The notes: a model not told the origin generated them from the sequence alone. A DNA stretch of 64,000 bases from Boswellia sacra (GCA_013180625.2 SNVD02011147.1:62001-126000), one strand, 5' to 3'. Shown: positions 12,503 to 25,740, counted from the first letter of the stretch. Made by a program: numbers and translations.

Positions 12503-15500
12503 CCATAAATACCTTAGTTGTAACTCAAATTTTAGAACTCTGAAGCATGATAAAATTAATGTCAGTAGATTAATTTTGACAAATTTTAATTTTAAAACTT
12601 AAATTTAAATACGCTATTTTTTTTTGTTTTAAACAGAATCAAATAATCAAAATAAGAACAACAGAAATTAGGATCATGAAAGGTGATCATAATAATCTTA
12701 TCTAAATGAATAATAATAATATCCACACATTAAATATAGCTTCATCCACAAGATCTCAAAAATAGACAATGACATCTTCAAACCTTAAATTCAATATGTG
12801 TAAAAGTATAAAACGTCTGCCTTTTCTTCATAACTGAGCAACATATCTTTGAAAAATCATTTTATTTTTCTGAAGTTATAAAATTACAAAAGTTTTAGTT
12901 TAATAAGAAAACATGCATAAAAATAATCATGTTAATTTAAAACAATTCTAGGTTATTAAAAATAATTTGTGATATGGACATAAACCTGAAATTATAAATT
13001 TTTTGAGGTGTTCATGAACTTAAAATTCAATGAAGTTTTTATTGTCACATCAAATATGTGTCTGCATGAAATCTATACTCCAAAAAGGTTATATAAGACA
13101 TTTCACACTCTCGCATATGTTGGATTTTAGATTGATGGATGTTATCGTACATTTTTTAAAACCTTTGGAACAAAATTGTAGTTAAGAAAAACCTTGAGGA
13201 TGGTATTGTTATTAGCCCTCTTATCGAACATGTGCAAATGAATAATTTGAATAAGAGTGTGGGTATTTGCACCCAAAAATCTATTAATGAATTAATTAAA
13301 AAAATTAATATTCATAATCTTCAGATTGAAGTAGCCATCATTTAAAATAATAATTTTGAGACTTAAATAGTATAATATCCCTTCTTATGCATCAATTTGC
13401 CGAGTTATTATTTCCGGTCGTTGACAAGTCAATGCAATCAAGATTATTCATTTTCAACTGGTCAAATATATTATCTTTGCCTTGGAATAAATTTAAAGTC
13501 CGTCAACGGTAACTACGGTCGAATCACGTTAGTCGAGGGCTGAGCGTAGCTCTATTGAAGGATGCAGATAATTCCCATTAATCTAGCGCTTGTTTGTCGC
13601 TACTTAAACAAAAATAATTTTTTAAAAACACACATTTATTAATATATTTAAATTAATATTAGTTATATATCATTTTTAAAATTTAAAAAAATTTAAAAAT
13701 AATTATATATTCTTTTCAAATTTTGAAAATAAAAACTCAGAATATACAAACGATTTCTAAGTTATAAAATTTGATATTTTTAACAATATGAAACAATGTA
13801 ACGTGTTGTCTATTATAATATCAATAAGAGTTGATATTTGAACATTATTGAATATCAATTAAATACTATTAAGAATCTTTACAAGAAATTTAATATTAAA
13901 CGGATGGTGTGGGGCAGGTTTAATACATTTATGAGTAAAATTGCTTACATAGATAAAATTATCCGAATATATATAATTAAAAAAAAAGAGTTGTTCTTTA
14001 AATTAACATATATGATTACCTATAATAAACCCTAATTTCGCTCCTCATACTTTATTTTCTTAATCAATTCTTTTGTAAAGTTTGAATGAATTTAAAGAAT
14101 ATGTAAAATCTTTTAATAAATTACATGGTGAAGGAGATTTGGAAATCGGTGGCTCCCCCATCTTGGTTGTTGCCTGGGTCGAATTGCCCTTCTTCTTCAG
14201 CAAGTATATGACCACCTTTGGCAGAGTTGGAAGATCACTCAGTAAGATTGGACGCAGGAGTAGGAGATCTGTTACCACACGTAATAAAGGTAGGATTTTT
14301 ATGATCAATGTTACATCTACAACCAACTCTTTATATCCTAAATTTATAAAATTTATTAGAGAAGTAAAAAACAAAAATGAATAAGAAAAGTTGTAATGTA
14401 TGACATAATAATTATACCTCTAATAGAATTTTTTCAACTTACGTCGTTGGAATTTGGTTGTAGAATTAGGTTATAGATTTAAAATTATTCGATCTATGTT
14501 TCATTACTCAAGCCCAGGAATTGTAGAACAAACAAATCTGCTAAATAGATGATCTTACTAAGATATTTAAACCATCAATTCAAGTGGATGGGCAAAAGAA
14601 CAGATGGGGGTTAAACCTGAAATAGTTAAAGAGTTACAAGTAATCAATGAACAAAGGGAAGGAGCTATGTTCAAGAAATCAGTATATAGATGGGGCCTAG
14701 TGAATCCACTTATTTTAAAATGAAAATATACCCTTTACCATCTTTCTAGCAATGAGAAATACTGTATTATAAAGATCACAATTTAGTTTTCAACAATAAA
14801 TTAGTTTATTAAACTTAGGATCAAGGAATAAGAGGAAACTGCAAAATAGACCTTTCAATAAATTATACATGATATTATGTGAATAGAATTATGAAATTTA
14901 ATAACAGAAAATGAAAGAAATAAAAAAGAAAACTAAAACATATTTAATTAAGGATATTTTCGAAATATTAAAAAATATATAAATTTTAGACTAATTTTAT
15001 TAAGTAGGATGGATTTTCAGAGCAGTACTTTGAGTGCAAATAGTCCCACCCTTTGAATAATAAGATGAGTAATGTTATTTAAACTCCATCTATCAACTAA
15101 ACAGCTCCCAAATCTTAATTTTAGAAGGTTGAATTTGTAAAATAAAATAATTAATTGAGGAAAGTGATCTCAAATCTTTTTATACCCCATCAACAATTTT
15201 TAACCATTATCTCATCATACCTTAGCTTTTGATGCTCTTTTGACTTGGTTCATATCTAGTTTTATTTAATTTTTTTTTTCAAAGAACAGATTATTAATCT
15301 TATCTCATCATTAAAGGCAAGACCATGGTTTGCAACATCATCAAACTAATAGAGACAAAGGAAGAAAATATTGAATCTAAAAACTACAACCTTAGTGTGC
15401 CATGCAACTTCATTTTGTTAGAATAAAGATGATCACTACCAAAAGCTTTTATCGTATTATTGATGAAGGCAGATAAAATAATGCTTTAAAGATTGAATAA

Positions 15501-16546
15501 AATTATGAAGATGATATTGTAGATTCAAATTCTTGATGATGTAGAAGAAGAAATAAGATTATGTTTCTCAAGTTATAACTTTTATTTACAATTTTGTTCT
15601 TCTAAAATTAAGAGATGACGGCTATTTAGTTGATAAGTGGGGTGCAAATAACTTTGGTCTAATGTAATCAATACATGTTAATAGATCTTAAACATATATA
15701 GACACACACACACACACATTACAACATAAAATTTATAGTAAAATTTGATCAAACGACTTATTTTATTAAAGAAATATTTTTATTGATAAATCATGTATTC
15801 TATAGATAAGTTTTATATTTTTATAATAAAAGTTTCAACGAATTATAATATAAAGAAATTGAATTTCCATAGGTTATATAGACTTACGTGAAATTATTTA
15901 TTTTTTAAAATGAAATTAATGGGCGTGAAGAGTTTTTTTTTTTCTTTAATATAGCCGCACCTATTGCCACTCTCATACTTAAGAGCCCTACCTTACTGTT
16001 TTACTAAACTATAAATATATCCTTATTTTAAAGTATTTAAATATCTAATATAAAATAATAAAATTTGTATTTATGTTTTGCTACACCTCACAAAAACCTA
16101 CTTTTTTATATTATCCAACCTTTAATTTTGTATATATTATATATTAAAGATTTTTGCGATAGAATTCATAAATTACGAACAATATGAAACAGTAAGAATA
16201 TAATTATTTTTCAATTTAATGCAAGTACAAAACTATTTCATTTAAATATGAAAAGATAGCCAAAATTAAAGAGGAGAAACTCGACTTATGCGATATTTAT
16301 TTTTTTCTATTTCCTTTTAACAATTAATAATAATATAATTCTAACTTTAAACTTCAATTTCGTATATATTTCATTTTCAAAAATAATGAAAAAGGGATAA
16401 TTAAGAGATGAACTAAATTAGAGGGTGCATTTCAAAAAAAAATAGAGCAGCTTTTAAAATTTAGATGTCACGACAACATTTGATAGATTGATAGCATTGT
16501 TTTTGCCTTTCGATAGTAATGCTCGACATCTCAATCTTGGATAAAG
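12503..16546. other. AT-rich intergenic, no supported gene
   Basis: Long AT-rich stretch. Overlapping open frames at 14060-14384 (about 100 codons on both strands) have no family resemblance that I recognise. A short CA run lies near 15703. Nothing else supportable. Confidence 0.5.
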
Positions 16547-17597
16547 GGTTAATTTGGGGTTGCTATTGCTGTGAAAATAAGCAGCTTCTACTTTGCTGTG
16601 AAAAAATCAGCTTAAAAAAAAAAGGAAGGGCGTTTGGTAAACCAATTTTAAAAAATTACTTTGCTTTTCAAAAGCATAATAGAGATGTTTAAGATTGCTG
16701 TTGTTGTAATTTTTATTATGCATAAATGATCAAAGTAGACATGTATAATATCACTTTATAATATTTAAATATTAAAATTTATAATCAATTTTTTACTATT
16801 TAGTACAAATTCTATATAAATTATTTAATATAAATATAAATAAAATGTATAATTAATCCTTAAGTTATGTAAAATATATGGATCCATAACTTACAAATTT
16901 AAGTCTAATTTAATTGAATATCAAAATCATATTTATTTAAATTTAATATTTAATAAGAAAATATACATATTTATTCATAAAATTAAATAAAAGTAAATAC
17001 ATATTAAATAAATTTGAATTTATAATGTTGTTTATTATTAATATTTATTGGATTTATTTAATATATATTTAAAATTAATATATTTTTTTGTTTGAAGTAA
17101 ATAAATTTATTTTATGAAATTTAAAAAAAATTAAAACTGATCGCCAAAGAGTCATCGGACCACTGCTAGAGATCTTTTGCTGTCTTCTACGGTAAAAAGA
17201 CACCTTTGATGCTCGAAATGTTTATGGATATGAACAGATCGACTGGCGAAGATCCTTTTAAGTTGGCAATGTCGCAAGACATGCCCCAAAGAAGGTCGTT
17301 GGGGACCAACTTCAGCAAAGGTTCGATGAGCCTCTGGCGACCAGTTTTAACTTCTTAAAAAAATAAATTTATGAAAATAAATAGTATTTAAAAGTATTTT
17401 ATTATTTAAGAAAAACTAAATTTAAAAAATTCATAAATAATAAAAATTTTGTACTTTAATTTTTCTGATGAGGGTATTTTTGAAATTTTATATTTTAGAA
17501 GCAGAATCTGATTTTCAAGAGCAGGTGGACATCCTTCTTTAAAACTGATTTTTCCTACAATAGATTTTTTTTGAAGTAATTCAAAAGTAACCCCAAA
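16547..17597. mobile_element. Non-autonomous DNA element with short terminal inverted repeats
   Basis: The left end reads TTTGGGGTTGCTATTGCTGT (about 16553) and the right end ccccaaat (about 17591) is its inverse: ATTTGGGGTT versus ATTTGGGGTTA. The interior includes gcgtttggtaaacca, phrasing typical of hAT-like MITEs in woody eudicots. The interior is AT-rich and non-coding, and a target duplication could not be defined. Just outside the right end (17600-17665) a second, partial copy of the left end starts (tttgggttgtcgttgttata). Confidence 0.4.
17131..17350. mobile_element. Small nested inverted-repeat element, 220 bp
   Basis: A less AT-rich island inside the preceding AT-rich element. It begins ttaaaactgatcgccaaaga and ends with the near-exact inverse (ctctggcgaccagttttaa). 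The inverted match continues imperfectly for about 30 bases at each end. Its composition contrasts sharply with its host, suggesting a separate insertion or a captured segment. Confidence 0.45.
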
Positions 17598-17842
17598 TGC
17601 CTTTGGGTTGTCGTTGTTATAGAAAAAATCACATTTTTCTACAGTAATGATAATCTTAAACTGGGCTTTTTACCTTTTGATCTATTTGTCTTAACGCTTG
17701 ATAGCTATTAATTTTAAAGCTTGATGGCTTAAAAAGACATGGTCACGACGTTTAAATTTTCAAGTTCCGTTGGTCCATTTTCCAAACAGCTCCCTAAAAT
17801 TTGGTACTTTATCATAATATCTGTATATTTTTTAAAAAATTA

Positions 17843-19309
17843 AAAAAATAGACACAATTAGGGACCCTAGTTAAAATTTCGACACATCCTGAAAAATTTT
17901 TATGTCATAGATACTTTTTTGACAGAAAGACCCAATTACCCTTATGTGTGCAATTTTTTCCTAGAGCCTTATTTCCCTCTCTTTAGACGAAAATTACCAA
18001 AATCCATCTCCCTCTTTTCAGACGAAAATTACCGAAACCCATCGACACCGCTCAAAACGCAAACTAATAGAGCATTGGTTGAGGATAGAAGCATCAAGCA
18101 AGACGACGCAGAGAGAAGCATCCATCGACACGGAGGGTCCCTAATTGTGATTTATTTGGTTGTTATTCGTTAGATTTGATTTAGTTTTTAGGAAATTTGA
18201 ATTAGGGATTTGAGTTTCCGACAGATTTGTGAACTTATTTAGGGATAAATCGAGTGTTATAATGTGATTTTTGTGGTTTGATGCGTATGAAAACCGACGA
18301 AACGAGTTGTGAATCCAGTGTTATATCGCGATGCAGAAGACACTCGACACTCGACAACTACCTGTTGAGTCGTGTCGAGTTGTGTAATGTCGAGTGTCGA
18401 GTATTTGTCAAGTGGTGAAATGCCAAGTGTCGAGTGTTTGTCGAGTGGTGGTGTAGTGTCGAATGGTGGTGTAGTGTCGAGTGTTGGATAATTGTCGAGT
18501 GGTGCAATGTCGAGTGTTGAAGTGTCGAGTGTCGAGTGGTGGTTAGTGACGAGTGGTGGTGTAATGTCGAGTGTCGGATTTTGTCGAGTGTCGAGTGGTG
18601 CAGTGTCGAGTGGTGTTGTGACGACACTCGACACAACACAACGCGACACTCGACACTTGACAGTTATCCGACACTCGACTCGACAGTACTCGACACTATA
18701 CCACTCAATATTTCACCACTCGACAAACATTCAACACTCGACACTACACCATCACTCGTCACTACAGCACCACTCGACAAACACTCGACACTCGACATTT
18801 CACCACTCGACACGACTCGACAGGTAATTGTCGAGTGTCGAGTGTCTTCTTCGTCACAATATAACACTGGATTCACAACTCGTTTTGTCGGTTTTCACAC
18901 GCATCAAACAACAAAAATCACATTATAACACTCGATTTATCCCTAAATAAGTTCACAAATTCGACAGAAACTCAAATCCCCAATTCAAATTCCCTAAAAA
19001 CTAAACCAAATCTAGCGAATAACAACCCAATAAATCACAATTAGGAACCCTCAGTGTCGATGGGTGCTTCTTTCTGCGTCGTCTTGCTTGATGCTTCTAT
19101 CCTTAGGCGATGCTCGTGTTGGTTTGCGTTTCGAACGCTGTCGATGAGTTTCAGTAATTTTTGACTGAAAAGGGAAATAAGGCTTTAAGAAAAAATTGAA
19201 TATATAAGGGTAATTGAGTCTTTTTATTAAGAAAGTATCTATGGTATAAAAATTTTTTAGGATATATTCAAGTTTTAACTAAGATCCCTAATTGTGCCTT
19301 TTTTTTTTT
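17843..19309. mobile_element. Long foldback (palindromic) element with CTCGACAC-type core
   Basis: Nearly the whole 1.47 kb is an imperfect inverted repeat with arms of about 740 bases, axis near 18575-18593. The outer ends (cacaattaggga at 17853; tccctaattgtg at 19285-19296) and inner markers (ttgtgaatccagtgttat at 18308; its inverse at 18861-18878) pair in order. The inner part (18340-18840) is made of short degenerate units of GTCGAGTG on the left arm and CACTCGAC on the right. A possible duplication (ttttttaaaa near 17830 and again near 19317) would suit a Mutator-like target site but lies in low-complexity DNA. No transposase is present. A transcript would fold into a very long hairpin. 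The right end lies about 190 bases before the LpxK start codon. Confidence 0.8.
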
Positions 19310-19498
19310 CCAATATTTTTTTAAAACCTGAATCTCTCTGTTTTTATCAATGGATTTTTATTTCCTTTATCCATTATTTATGGGCTTCTCCCACATCATC
19401 AATTAACGGCCCAATTGCATCCCAAGGGCCAGTTCTCCCCATGTTCCTTCCCTCCTTTTCTGTGCTCTTCCCTTCCTGTTTTCCACTTTCCACCTCCC
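19310..19498 (+). promoter_or_regulatory. Short 5' flank/leader of the LpxK gene
   Basis: Only about 190 bases separate the foldback element from the ATG at 19499. The last 80 bases are pyrimidine-rich (cttccctccttttctgtgct type), as in plant leaders. Either the core promoter is here or it lies within the foldback element. Confidence 0.45.
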
Positions 19499-22400
19499 AT
19501 GGAGAAACTGAGGAGACTGGTGAACGAGATCGCCTACTCTCAAGACCACTCTAAGCTCACTTCTGTCCAATCATCCCTCACTCCTCTTCTCTCCTTCGCT
19601 TCCTCTCTCTACTCCTTCGCCCTCTCTTTCCGCCGCTTTCTTTACGAATTTGGCCTCTTCTCCCAGCACCAGTACTCTCTCTTGCCTCTGCCATTCTCTC
19701 AGTCTTCTGTGTTGCCTCTGCCATTAATTTATTTTGAAAAAAATGGAAACTTTAAACTATTATTAGTAGTCAAATGTAGTGGGTACACTACTTGCATTGC
19801 TTAGTAATTTTGGTTGTGATTTGGTTTGAAAGGTTGCCGGTGCCGGCAATTAGCGTTGGGAATTTGACGTGGGGAGGCAATGGCAAGACGCCAATGGTTG
19901 AGTTCATAGCTCACTCTTTAGCTGATTCTGGAATATCACCTCTCATTCTCACTAGGGTACTTTTTATTTATTTATTTTTTCATCTTTCAATTGCTTTTGC
20001 TGTGCTAGATTTGCGGAAATAGTGGCTGTTTTAAGTTATTTTGTGCATGGTTTTAGTGCTTTTTTGTACCGAACTGGCTTTTTGTTTCATGTTTGATTCC
20101 ATGAGTTTGCCTTGCTCTGTTCCTGTTGCCCACTTTTTATTTTATTTTATTTTTTGTGTTAAAACTAGTGGAGAAATTGCTTTAACTAAGTAGTTTGGAC
20201 CATGATTTGTTCTGATGCCATTGGCTTACCTGAGAAATGGATGTCAATTATCTGGAAGGGTTATGCTGGTGGGGATGAAGCTAGAATGCTTCAAAGGCAT
20301 TTGCTTGGGACAACTGCTAAGATTGGCGTCGGTGCGAATCGAGTAGCCACTGCTGCTTCTTTCTTTGAAAAATATGGTTATGTTGATCCTCGTGGTAGTA
20401 CATGCTTTGAGACAGTTTCTATTGACCAGAAAGTGGGGAGTCATCTCAAACCAGAAAAAATTGGTGCTGTTATCCTAGATGATGGAATGCAGGTATAATT
20501 TTCCTCGTGTTTTTGCCTGATTATTATGATGCTGGCAGTCTTTTGATACATTCAAATATGTGTTATCATATGCTCTTTTTTATCTTAGTTCATTCTTTTG
20601 TCATTTACTTGGAAATAAACCATGAAGTTAGATTCTCGATGACATGATTCACAGAAGGCATGATGCCCTCAGTGGAGAAAACAATTAGAGTTCTCCTTCC
20701 ATGAGTTGATTCTATGTACATCTGGTTATTTATTTTTAAGTTTCCCATTGCATTTCAAATTCAATATCAGCCACATATCCTTACTTAAATATCAAATTCT
20801 TTTGAAAACAAAGACACAAATTTCATAAACGAATCCAACGAGATTTCTCCTTCCATAAGTTAAATCCTGTGTGCTTCTGTATATATGTTTATTCTTTTTT
20901 TTTTTTAATTTAATTAATTTTTTAGGGTGGGAGGGAGGGGGGGTTCATTTTTAATGCTGATAACATAAGTTATTTTTGTGAAGACAGCACTGGAGCTTGT
21001 TGCGTGATCTGGAAATTGTAATGGTTAATGGGTTAATGCTATGGGGAAACTGTAAATTACTACCTCTTGGACCTCTAAGAGAACCTTTGGTGGCACTCAG
21101 GCGAGCAGATGTTGCTGTGGTTCATCATGCTGACTTGGTAAGACGAAATTGAACTTTCTCAGTTCTAGCTTTTAGTTACATCTATTGATTCAAAAGTATC
21201 ATGCAGTATCATGGATTTGCTCACTTGTCTTCTATTTTCAATATGTTTGCGCGTGAGTGTTCATAGCTGGATTTATATGAAGCTAAATAATAAATGTTAA
21301 GTTTACTCATCTCTCATGTAGGTATCAGAACGAAATCTCAAGGATATTGAGTCAGAGATGCGAGAAATTAAGAAGTCTCTTCCTATTTTCTTCACCAGAA
21401 TGGCTCCCTCATACTTATTTGAGCTGGGTAAAGTCAACTCTAAAATACCATTGACAACAGTGTCTAATTCTGTCGTACTATGTGTTTCTGCAATTGGTTC
21501 TGCAAATGCATTTGTGCAGGGGGTGGGAAAGGTGTGTTAGAATTATTATTATTTTTTTAAATCCATATTTCCAGAATGTTGCCCAAAAATTGATTTGGAC
21601 ATCTTGGAGGCATGATTCTTATGTCTCTGATCCAAATAACACTGTAATGGAGATAGTTTGGATGGGCATCGCCTGCACTTATCTCTTCCTTCTTCTCTCT
21701 ATTTTGCTTTTATCTTATATAGTGGATGACTTGGTGCAGCTAGGAGCAAACTTTGTTGATCGACTTGAATTTAGTGATCATCATGTTTTTAAAGCCAGGG
21801 TATGATTGTCTTTCTCGACTGTCTTGAATTTGAGTTTTTCTAGTAGGCATGGTCCGAGTATTGTTTGATACAAAGTTGCTGTAATTGCATCCACATTCGC
21901 ACATTGTGTAGGTAAATGATATAATGTGATATTAGTTTTCCTCTTCTAGCATTTATCCATTCGCATTGTTGCACTTATGCTAATCTGCCAAACAATGATT
22001 GAAAGGCAAAGATACTGCATGAAGTAAATATAATGCGAACTAAATGAGTTTATAATCAAACATTCCAAATTTGTAATTTCCTGTTGTCAATCTATCTAGG
22101 ATATTGAGATGATCAAAAAGAAGCTCGAAGAGCTAGAAGGCAAGTTCAATTCGAAGCCAATTGTTGTTGTAACAGAAAAGGTGTGCAGGCATGAGTATTC
22201 TCTTTCGATCTCTATATTTTGTGAGAAAGCTACTTTGCCTTGTCTCCGGTGGAGAATCTACATGCAAAATAATCAAACTGCAAAACTGTGAACCTCTGTG
22301 GCTATGAAGCCTTTGCTTATAATTGTACATCGAACACCATTTTCAGTATGTTTAATGCAATTCTTTCTCACAGGATTATGATCGAGACTCTGAGATTCTG

Positions 22401-22547
22401 AAGCATTTGAAGCCATTCAAGGTTCTAGTACTCTGTTCTAAATTGCAATTCATCCCTCATGGGGGCCGCACTGAGCATAGCTTCAAGTTCTTGTTAAAGG
22501 ATCTACTGAAAGTAAAGTGTCGAGGTAAAATTATGAGCACAACTTAG
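19499..22547 (+). CDS. LPXK: Tetraacyldisaccharide 4'-kinase (LpxK), 401 aa, eight exons
   Basis: Exons: 19499-19671, 19833-19956, 20259-20492, 20988-21137, 21322-21531, 21740-21799, 22100-22180 and 22374-22547. All introns are GT-AG and the phases join cleanly. LpxK phosphorylates the 4' position of the tetraacyldisaccharide lipid A precursor using ATP. In plants the Lpx enzymes are mitochondrial and make lipid A-like molecules (family knowledge). Visible motifs: Walker [13 protein letters not shown] at residues 67-78; the LpxK signature DDGMQH at 173-178 across an exon junction; FSDHH at 308-312; and VTEKD ending at 345 across the last junction. A hydrophobic N-terminal stretch (about 27-50) matches the membrane-associated helix of the family. 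The start ATG at 19499 is the first in frame that gives the expected N-terminus; an in-frame ATG at 19415 would add 28 residues. Length agrees with the roughly 395 residues I recall for the Arabidopsis protein. No lesion seen. Confidence 0.95.
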
Positions 22548-23799
22548 AAATGCGTGCTGTTCATAACGTGGTTTGGATTGAATATAGTTTCCGGGATGAG
22601 AATCACAGGGATTGTCTGTGGCTAGCCCGTTGATCTTCTTTTTCATTTTAGTGATGTTGGTAATTCTTCATTCAGCTAGCTTGTTGATGCTTGAACCCTG
22701 TAAAATTCTTTTTTAAAGTTATGTTTCAAGAAAACCCAAATTTTGTCAAAAGAGCTTAGTACTATTGTTGTTGGACACTTAATCTTCAGTTTAAGCTTTT
22801 AGGTTAAGTTGATTAACATTTAATCAAAGCTAACACTTTGAATTCTATTCTAATGTAATGTAACACAATATATATGGCAAAATATTCTAAGAAAGAATGA
22901 TATTTGGTAACACAAAATATTAGAGTAATGACATGTAATGTAATTCTTATTTTAGCAAAGTTGAAGATCAAACTGGTAGGTAACACCAGCACCAGAGCGT
23001 TAACAGAGAATATGTGATTGGTAAACAATTCCATGTTAAAACAGGTACGGTAATTGTAATATTCTACCCTAACACTAACAGTCAGATGACGAGCAAATTC
23101 ATTTTATTTTATGTTTCACTTCATCGGATTCTCTTCTCTGTTGAAGGCTCTTAAGCAAAGACAGCTAGAGTTGCCTTACATAATGCAAGACCAGGAAATT
23201 TCTCAAGAATACAATATAATATGAAGGTTGTCATCTTTCATTTATGACAGAATATACCAAGAAGAAGAAGCCTTTTAAAAGGGATTTTTCTAATAAACAA
23301 TTTTTTCTATTGTAATGATAGAATTGTTGTTTTGATAATTGTAATTGAATTGAAATCCTATATAATATTATATCCCAAATTTTTATTAAATTTATTGGGA
23401 ATTGTCAAACACAGTTTTTCAAAATTACACAAGCTTTCAAATATTATGATGTAAAGATAGCAATATTAAAGTTTAAATTATGATAAAATATGAATAATTA
23501 TACATCTAAAATTTAAATTTAGAATCAATTGCTTATAACTTGAGTTGGTAAAACTTTGTTAGATGTATTGTTAAATTTATCTATTGAAATTTGGTTGACT
23601 CGGGTAGGCTATGAAACGTTTGTTCAAATTTTAAGTTGTAGTTTGTTCAAATTTTAAGTCGTAGAAGTAGAATTTAAAATATATTCTTGATAAAAAATTT
23701 CTTTTTAGCTTTTTTATACAGTAGAAAAAAAAGTTAAAAAGACAATGATAAGTGAGAGAGTGGCCCGTGGAGAGTGGAAAAAGATAACTGCATCCACTT
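22548..23799. other. 3' flank of LpxK and intergenic DNA
   Basis: The 3' UTR probably runs to about 22700. The rest is AT-rich with no recognised gene or element ends. Confidence 0.4.
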
Positions 23800-24318
23800 T
23801 GTCACGAGCTTAGAGGTTTGCGCAGCACGCTCGTGCGGTGCTTAGACAACTTGAACCCGAAAGTTGCTAAGTAAGCCTTGTAGTTTGCCTTCTCGCTCAA
23901 GGAGAAGATCGGACCGTTGAGCTAAAGAGCTTTGTAAGCAAGAAGAGAAGAGATGGAAGATGGTGACAAGTATTGTTAAGCAAGAGAGCTTTGTATTATA
24001 CAAGAATGCTTGCTAACAACTTTGCTTGAATGCTTGGATGATTTACAAATGAGCCTTGTAAGAGTTTTTATAGTGAACCACCTCTCAAATGAATGGCTAA
24101 GATCTAATGCATCTAAGGGTCCTAATTCAATATCTAGAATCATCTACTAAAATATCTAGATATGTACAAGAGTAGATATGTATAAGAGAGAATTCTAGAA
24201 ACTTGGCTTGCTAGAGAATTCTAGAAGATGGGCTTGGGCTTGCAAGCTTTTTAGAAGCTAGGCCAAGCCTTACGTATATTTGGGCCACTCTAACAAGCAA
24301 ATTGGGCGGGTCGTAACA
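23800..24318 (-). repeat. 3' LTR of the gypsy element (519 bp)
   Basis: On the minus strand it begins TGTTACGACCCGCCC and ends GCTCGTGACA, keeping the TG...CA rule. It is nearly identical to the LTR at 28962-29454 but carries about 26 extra bases (ctagaaacttggcttgctag and on, near 24195), which look like a local duplication. Confidence 0.93.
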
Positions 24319-24331
24319 TTCTTCCCCACCT
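24319..24331 (-). other. Polypurine tract of the gypsy element
   Basis: The minus strand reads AGGTGGGGAAGAA immediately before the 3' LTR (TGTTACG), the expected primer for plus-strand synthesis. The chromodomain frame stop (TAG, 24330-24332) overlaps its start. Confidence 0.88.
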
Positions 24332-24722
24332 AATTTCGTGACGTCCTCGGCGCGCTTTCGTCCTTGTAGCGTTGGATGTGCTCGCCAAATTGCCACAAGG
24401 CGTCTTCGCGTTCCCAACTAGACTCACTATCTGGAAGGTTTTTCCACTTTACCAAGTATTCGGTGTATGGTGGAACTCCTCTCCTTCATATCACATGTTC
24501 CGCAAGGATGTATTCCACGTCCTTGTCAAATACGGTGACGACGGCTGTGGGTGCTCTCTTGGACTCACTTCTACTTGGATCTTCCTTATCTTCATGATAG
24601 GGCTTGAGGAAACTCACATGAAAGATCGGATGGACCTTGAGGTTAGGTGGCAATCGGACTTTGTAGGAGACTTCGCCCACTCGCTTGACAATAGGGAAGG
24701 GACCTTTGTATTTCTGTACCAA
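24330..24722 (-). pseudogene. Integrase C-terminal region and chromodomain, broken by TGA
   Basis: The frame starts with the GPF-type integrase end (KYKGPFPIVKRVGEVSYKVR). The chromodomain follows: VEYILAEHVI, an in-frame TGA at 24486-24488 (probably from CGA), then YTEYLVKWKNLP and SSWERE, with the aromatic residues of the methyl-lysine cage region still visible. It ends at the TAG overlapping the polypurine tract. Chromodomains of this class steer integration toward particular chromatin (family knowledge). Confidence 0.88.
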
Positions 24723-24728
24723 CCCCTT

Positions 24729-25740
24729 TTACACTTTGTGAAGTGACTTCAATTGTTGGGGTAGTAGCTTGATAAGCACCAAGTCCCCCTCTTGGAATGC
24801 GAGGTGTCGTCTCTTAGTGTCCGCCCATTTCTTCATTTTCTTGACGGCCTTGTCTAAGCATGCTCGCGTGATGTTGGCTTGTTCATGCCATTCCTTTGCG
24901 AGCTTGTAGGCCGTTGGACTCTTCCCTCCATAGGTTGAGACTATGACATGTGGAGTCATAGGTTGTTGTCCTGTCACAATCTCAAACGGACTCTTACCCA
25001 TTGCCTCACTTTTTTGGAGATTATATGAGAATTGGGCAACGTCTAGCAACTTTGTCCAATCATGTTGATGAGCGTTCACATAATACCTTAAGTATAGCTC
25101 AAGTAAGACATTGATGCGCTCAGTTTGCCTATCAGTTTGGGGTTGGAAGCTTGTTAAGAAGCTCAAGTCGGTCTCCAACATTTTGAAGAGCTCTCTCCAA
25201 AAACGTCCCATGAAGTGAGGATCGCGTTCACTCACAATGTTTTGTGAAACTCCCCATAGCTTCACTATGTGTTTGAGGAATGCTCGAGCGGCTTCATCCG
25301 TAGTGCAATCCGCGGAGATGCGAATGAAGGTGACATATTTGCTAAATCGATCGACTAACACCATTATACTTCCATATCCCTCGGATTTTGGCAAGGCCAC
25401 AATGAAGTCCATTGAGATGCTTTGCCATGGCCTTTCCGTGATGGGTAGGGGTTCTAGCAAACCTGCGAAGTGTTGGTGTTCAACCTTGTCTTGTTGACAT
25501 ATAAGACAAGTCTTCACATAGCCCTCCACGTCTTCCCGCATTTGAGGCCGATATTAAGAATCTTGCATGAGGGCAAGGGTTCGTGCCATACCTGGGTGAC
25601 CAGCCCACTTGGAATCATGGCACTCCTTGATGATCTCCTTCCACAAATTCCCATATCTTGGCACGAAAAGGCGATTCCCGGTTGTGAGGAGTAGGCCTTC
25701 GTCAAGCCAAAATCATCGTGTCTTCCCCTCACTTGCTAAC
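24729..25740 (-). pseudogene. Gypsy integrase, broken
   Basis: The main open piece, 24729-25541, includes a zinc-finger half (CLICQQDK) and the catalytic core (MDFIVALPKSEGY, VDRFSKY), with the second catalytic region around SERDPHFMGRFW, where the usual SDRD is altered to SERD. A frameshifted upstream piece lies at 25514-25732. The frame ends in TAA at 24729-24731, in the same frame as the chromodomain piece. Confidence 0.88.

Noticed and set aside
14060..14384. Roughly 100-codon frames on both strands
   Set aside because: Both strands open across the same span and no motif recognised; chance openness cannot be excluded.
18257..18928. Overlapping open frames on both strands with LDT/HST-type repeated peptides
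   Set aside because: They are translations of the palindromic GTCGAGTG / CACTCGAC repeat, open in several frames at once, with no domain.
21532..21739. Extra coding sequence in the LpxK gene (frame 21482-21805)
   Set aside because: GT-AG splicing from 21531 to 21740 gives a continuous family-like sequence, whereas reading through adds hydrophobic non-family residues after a stop.
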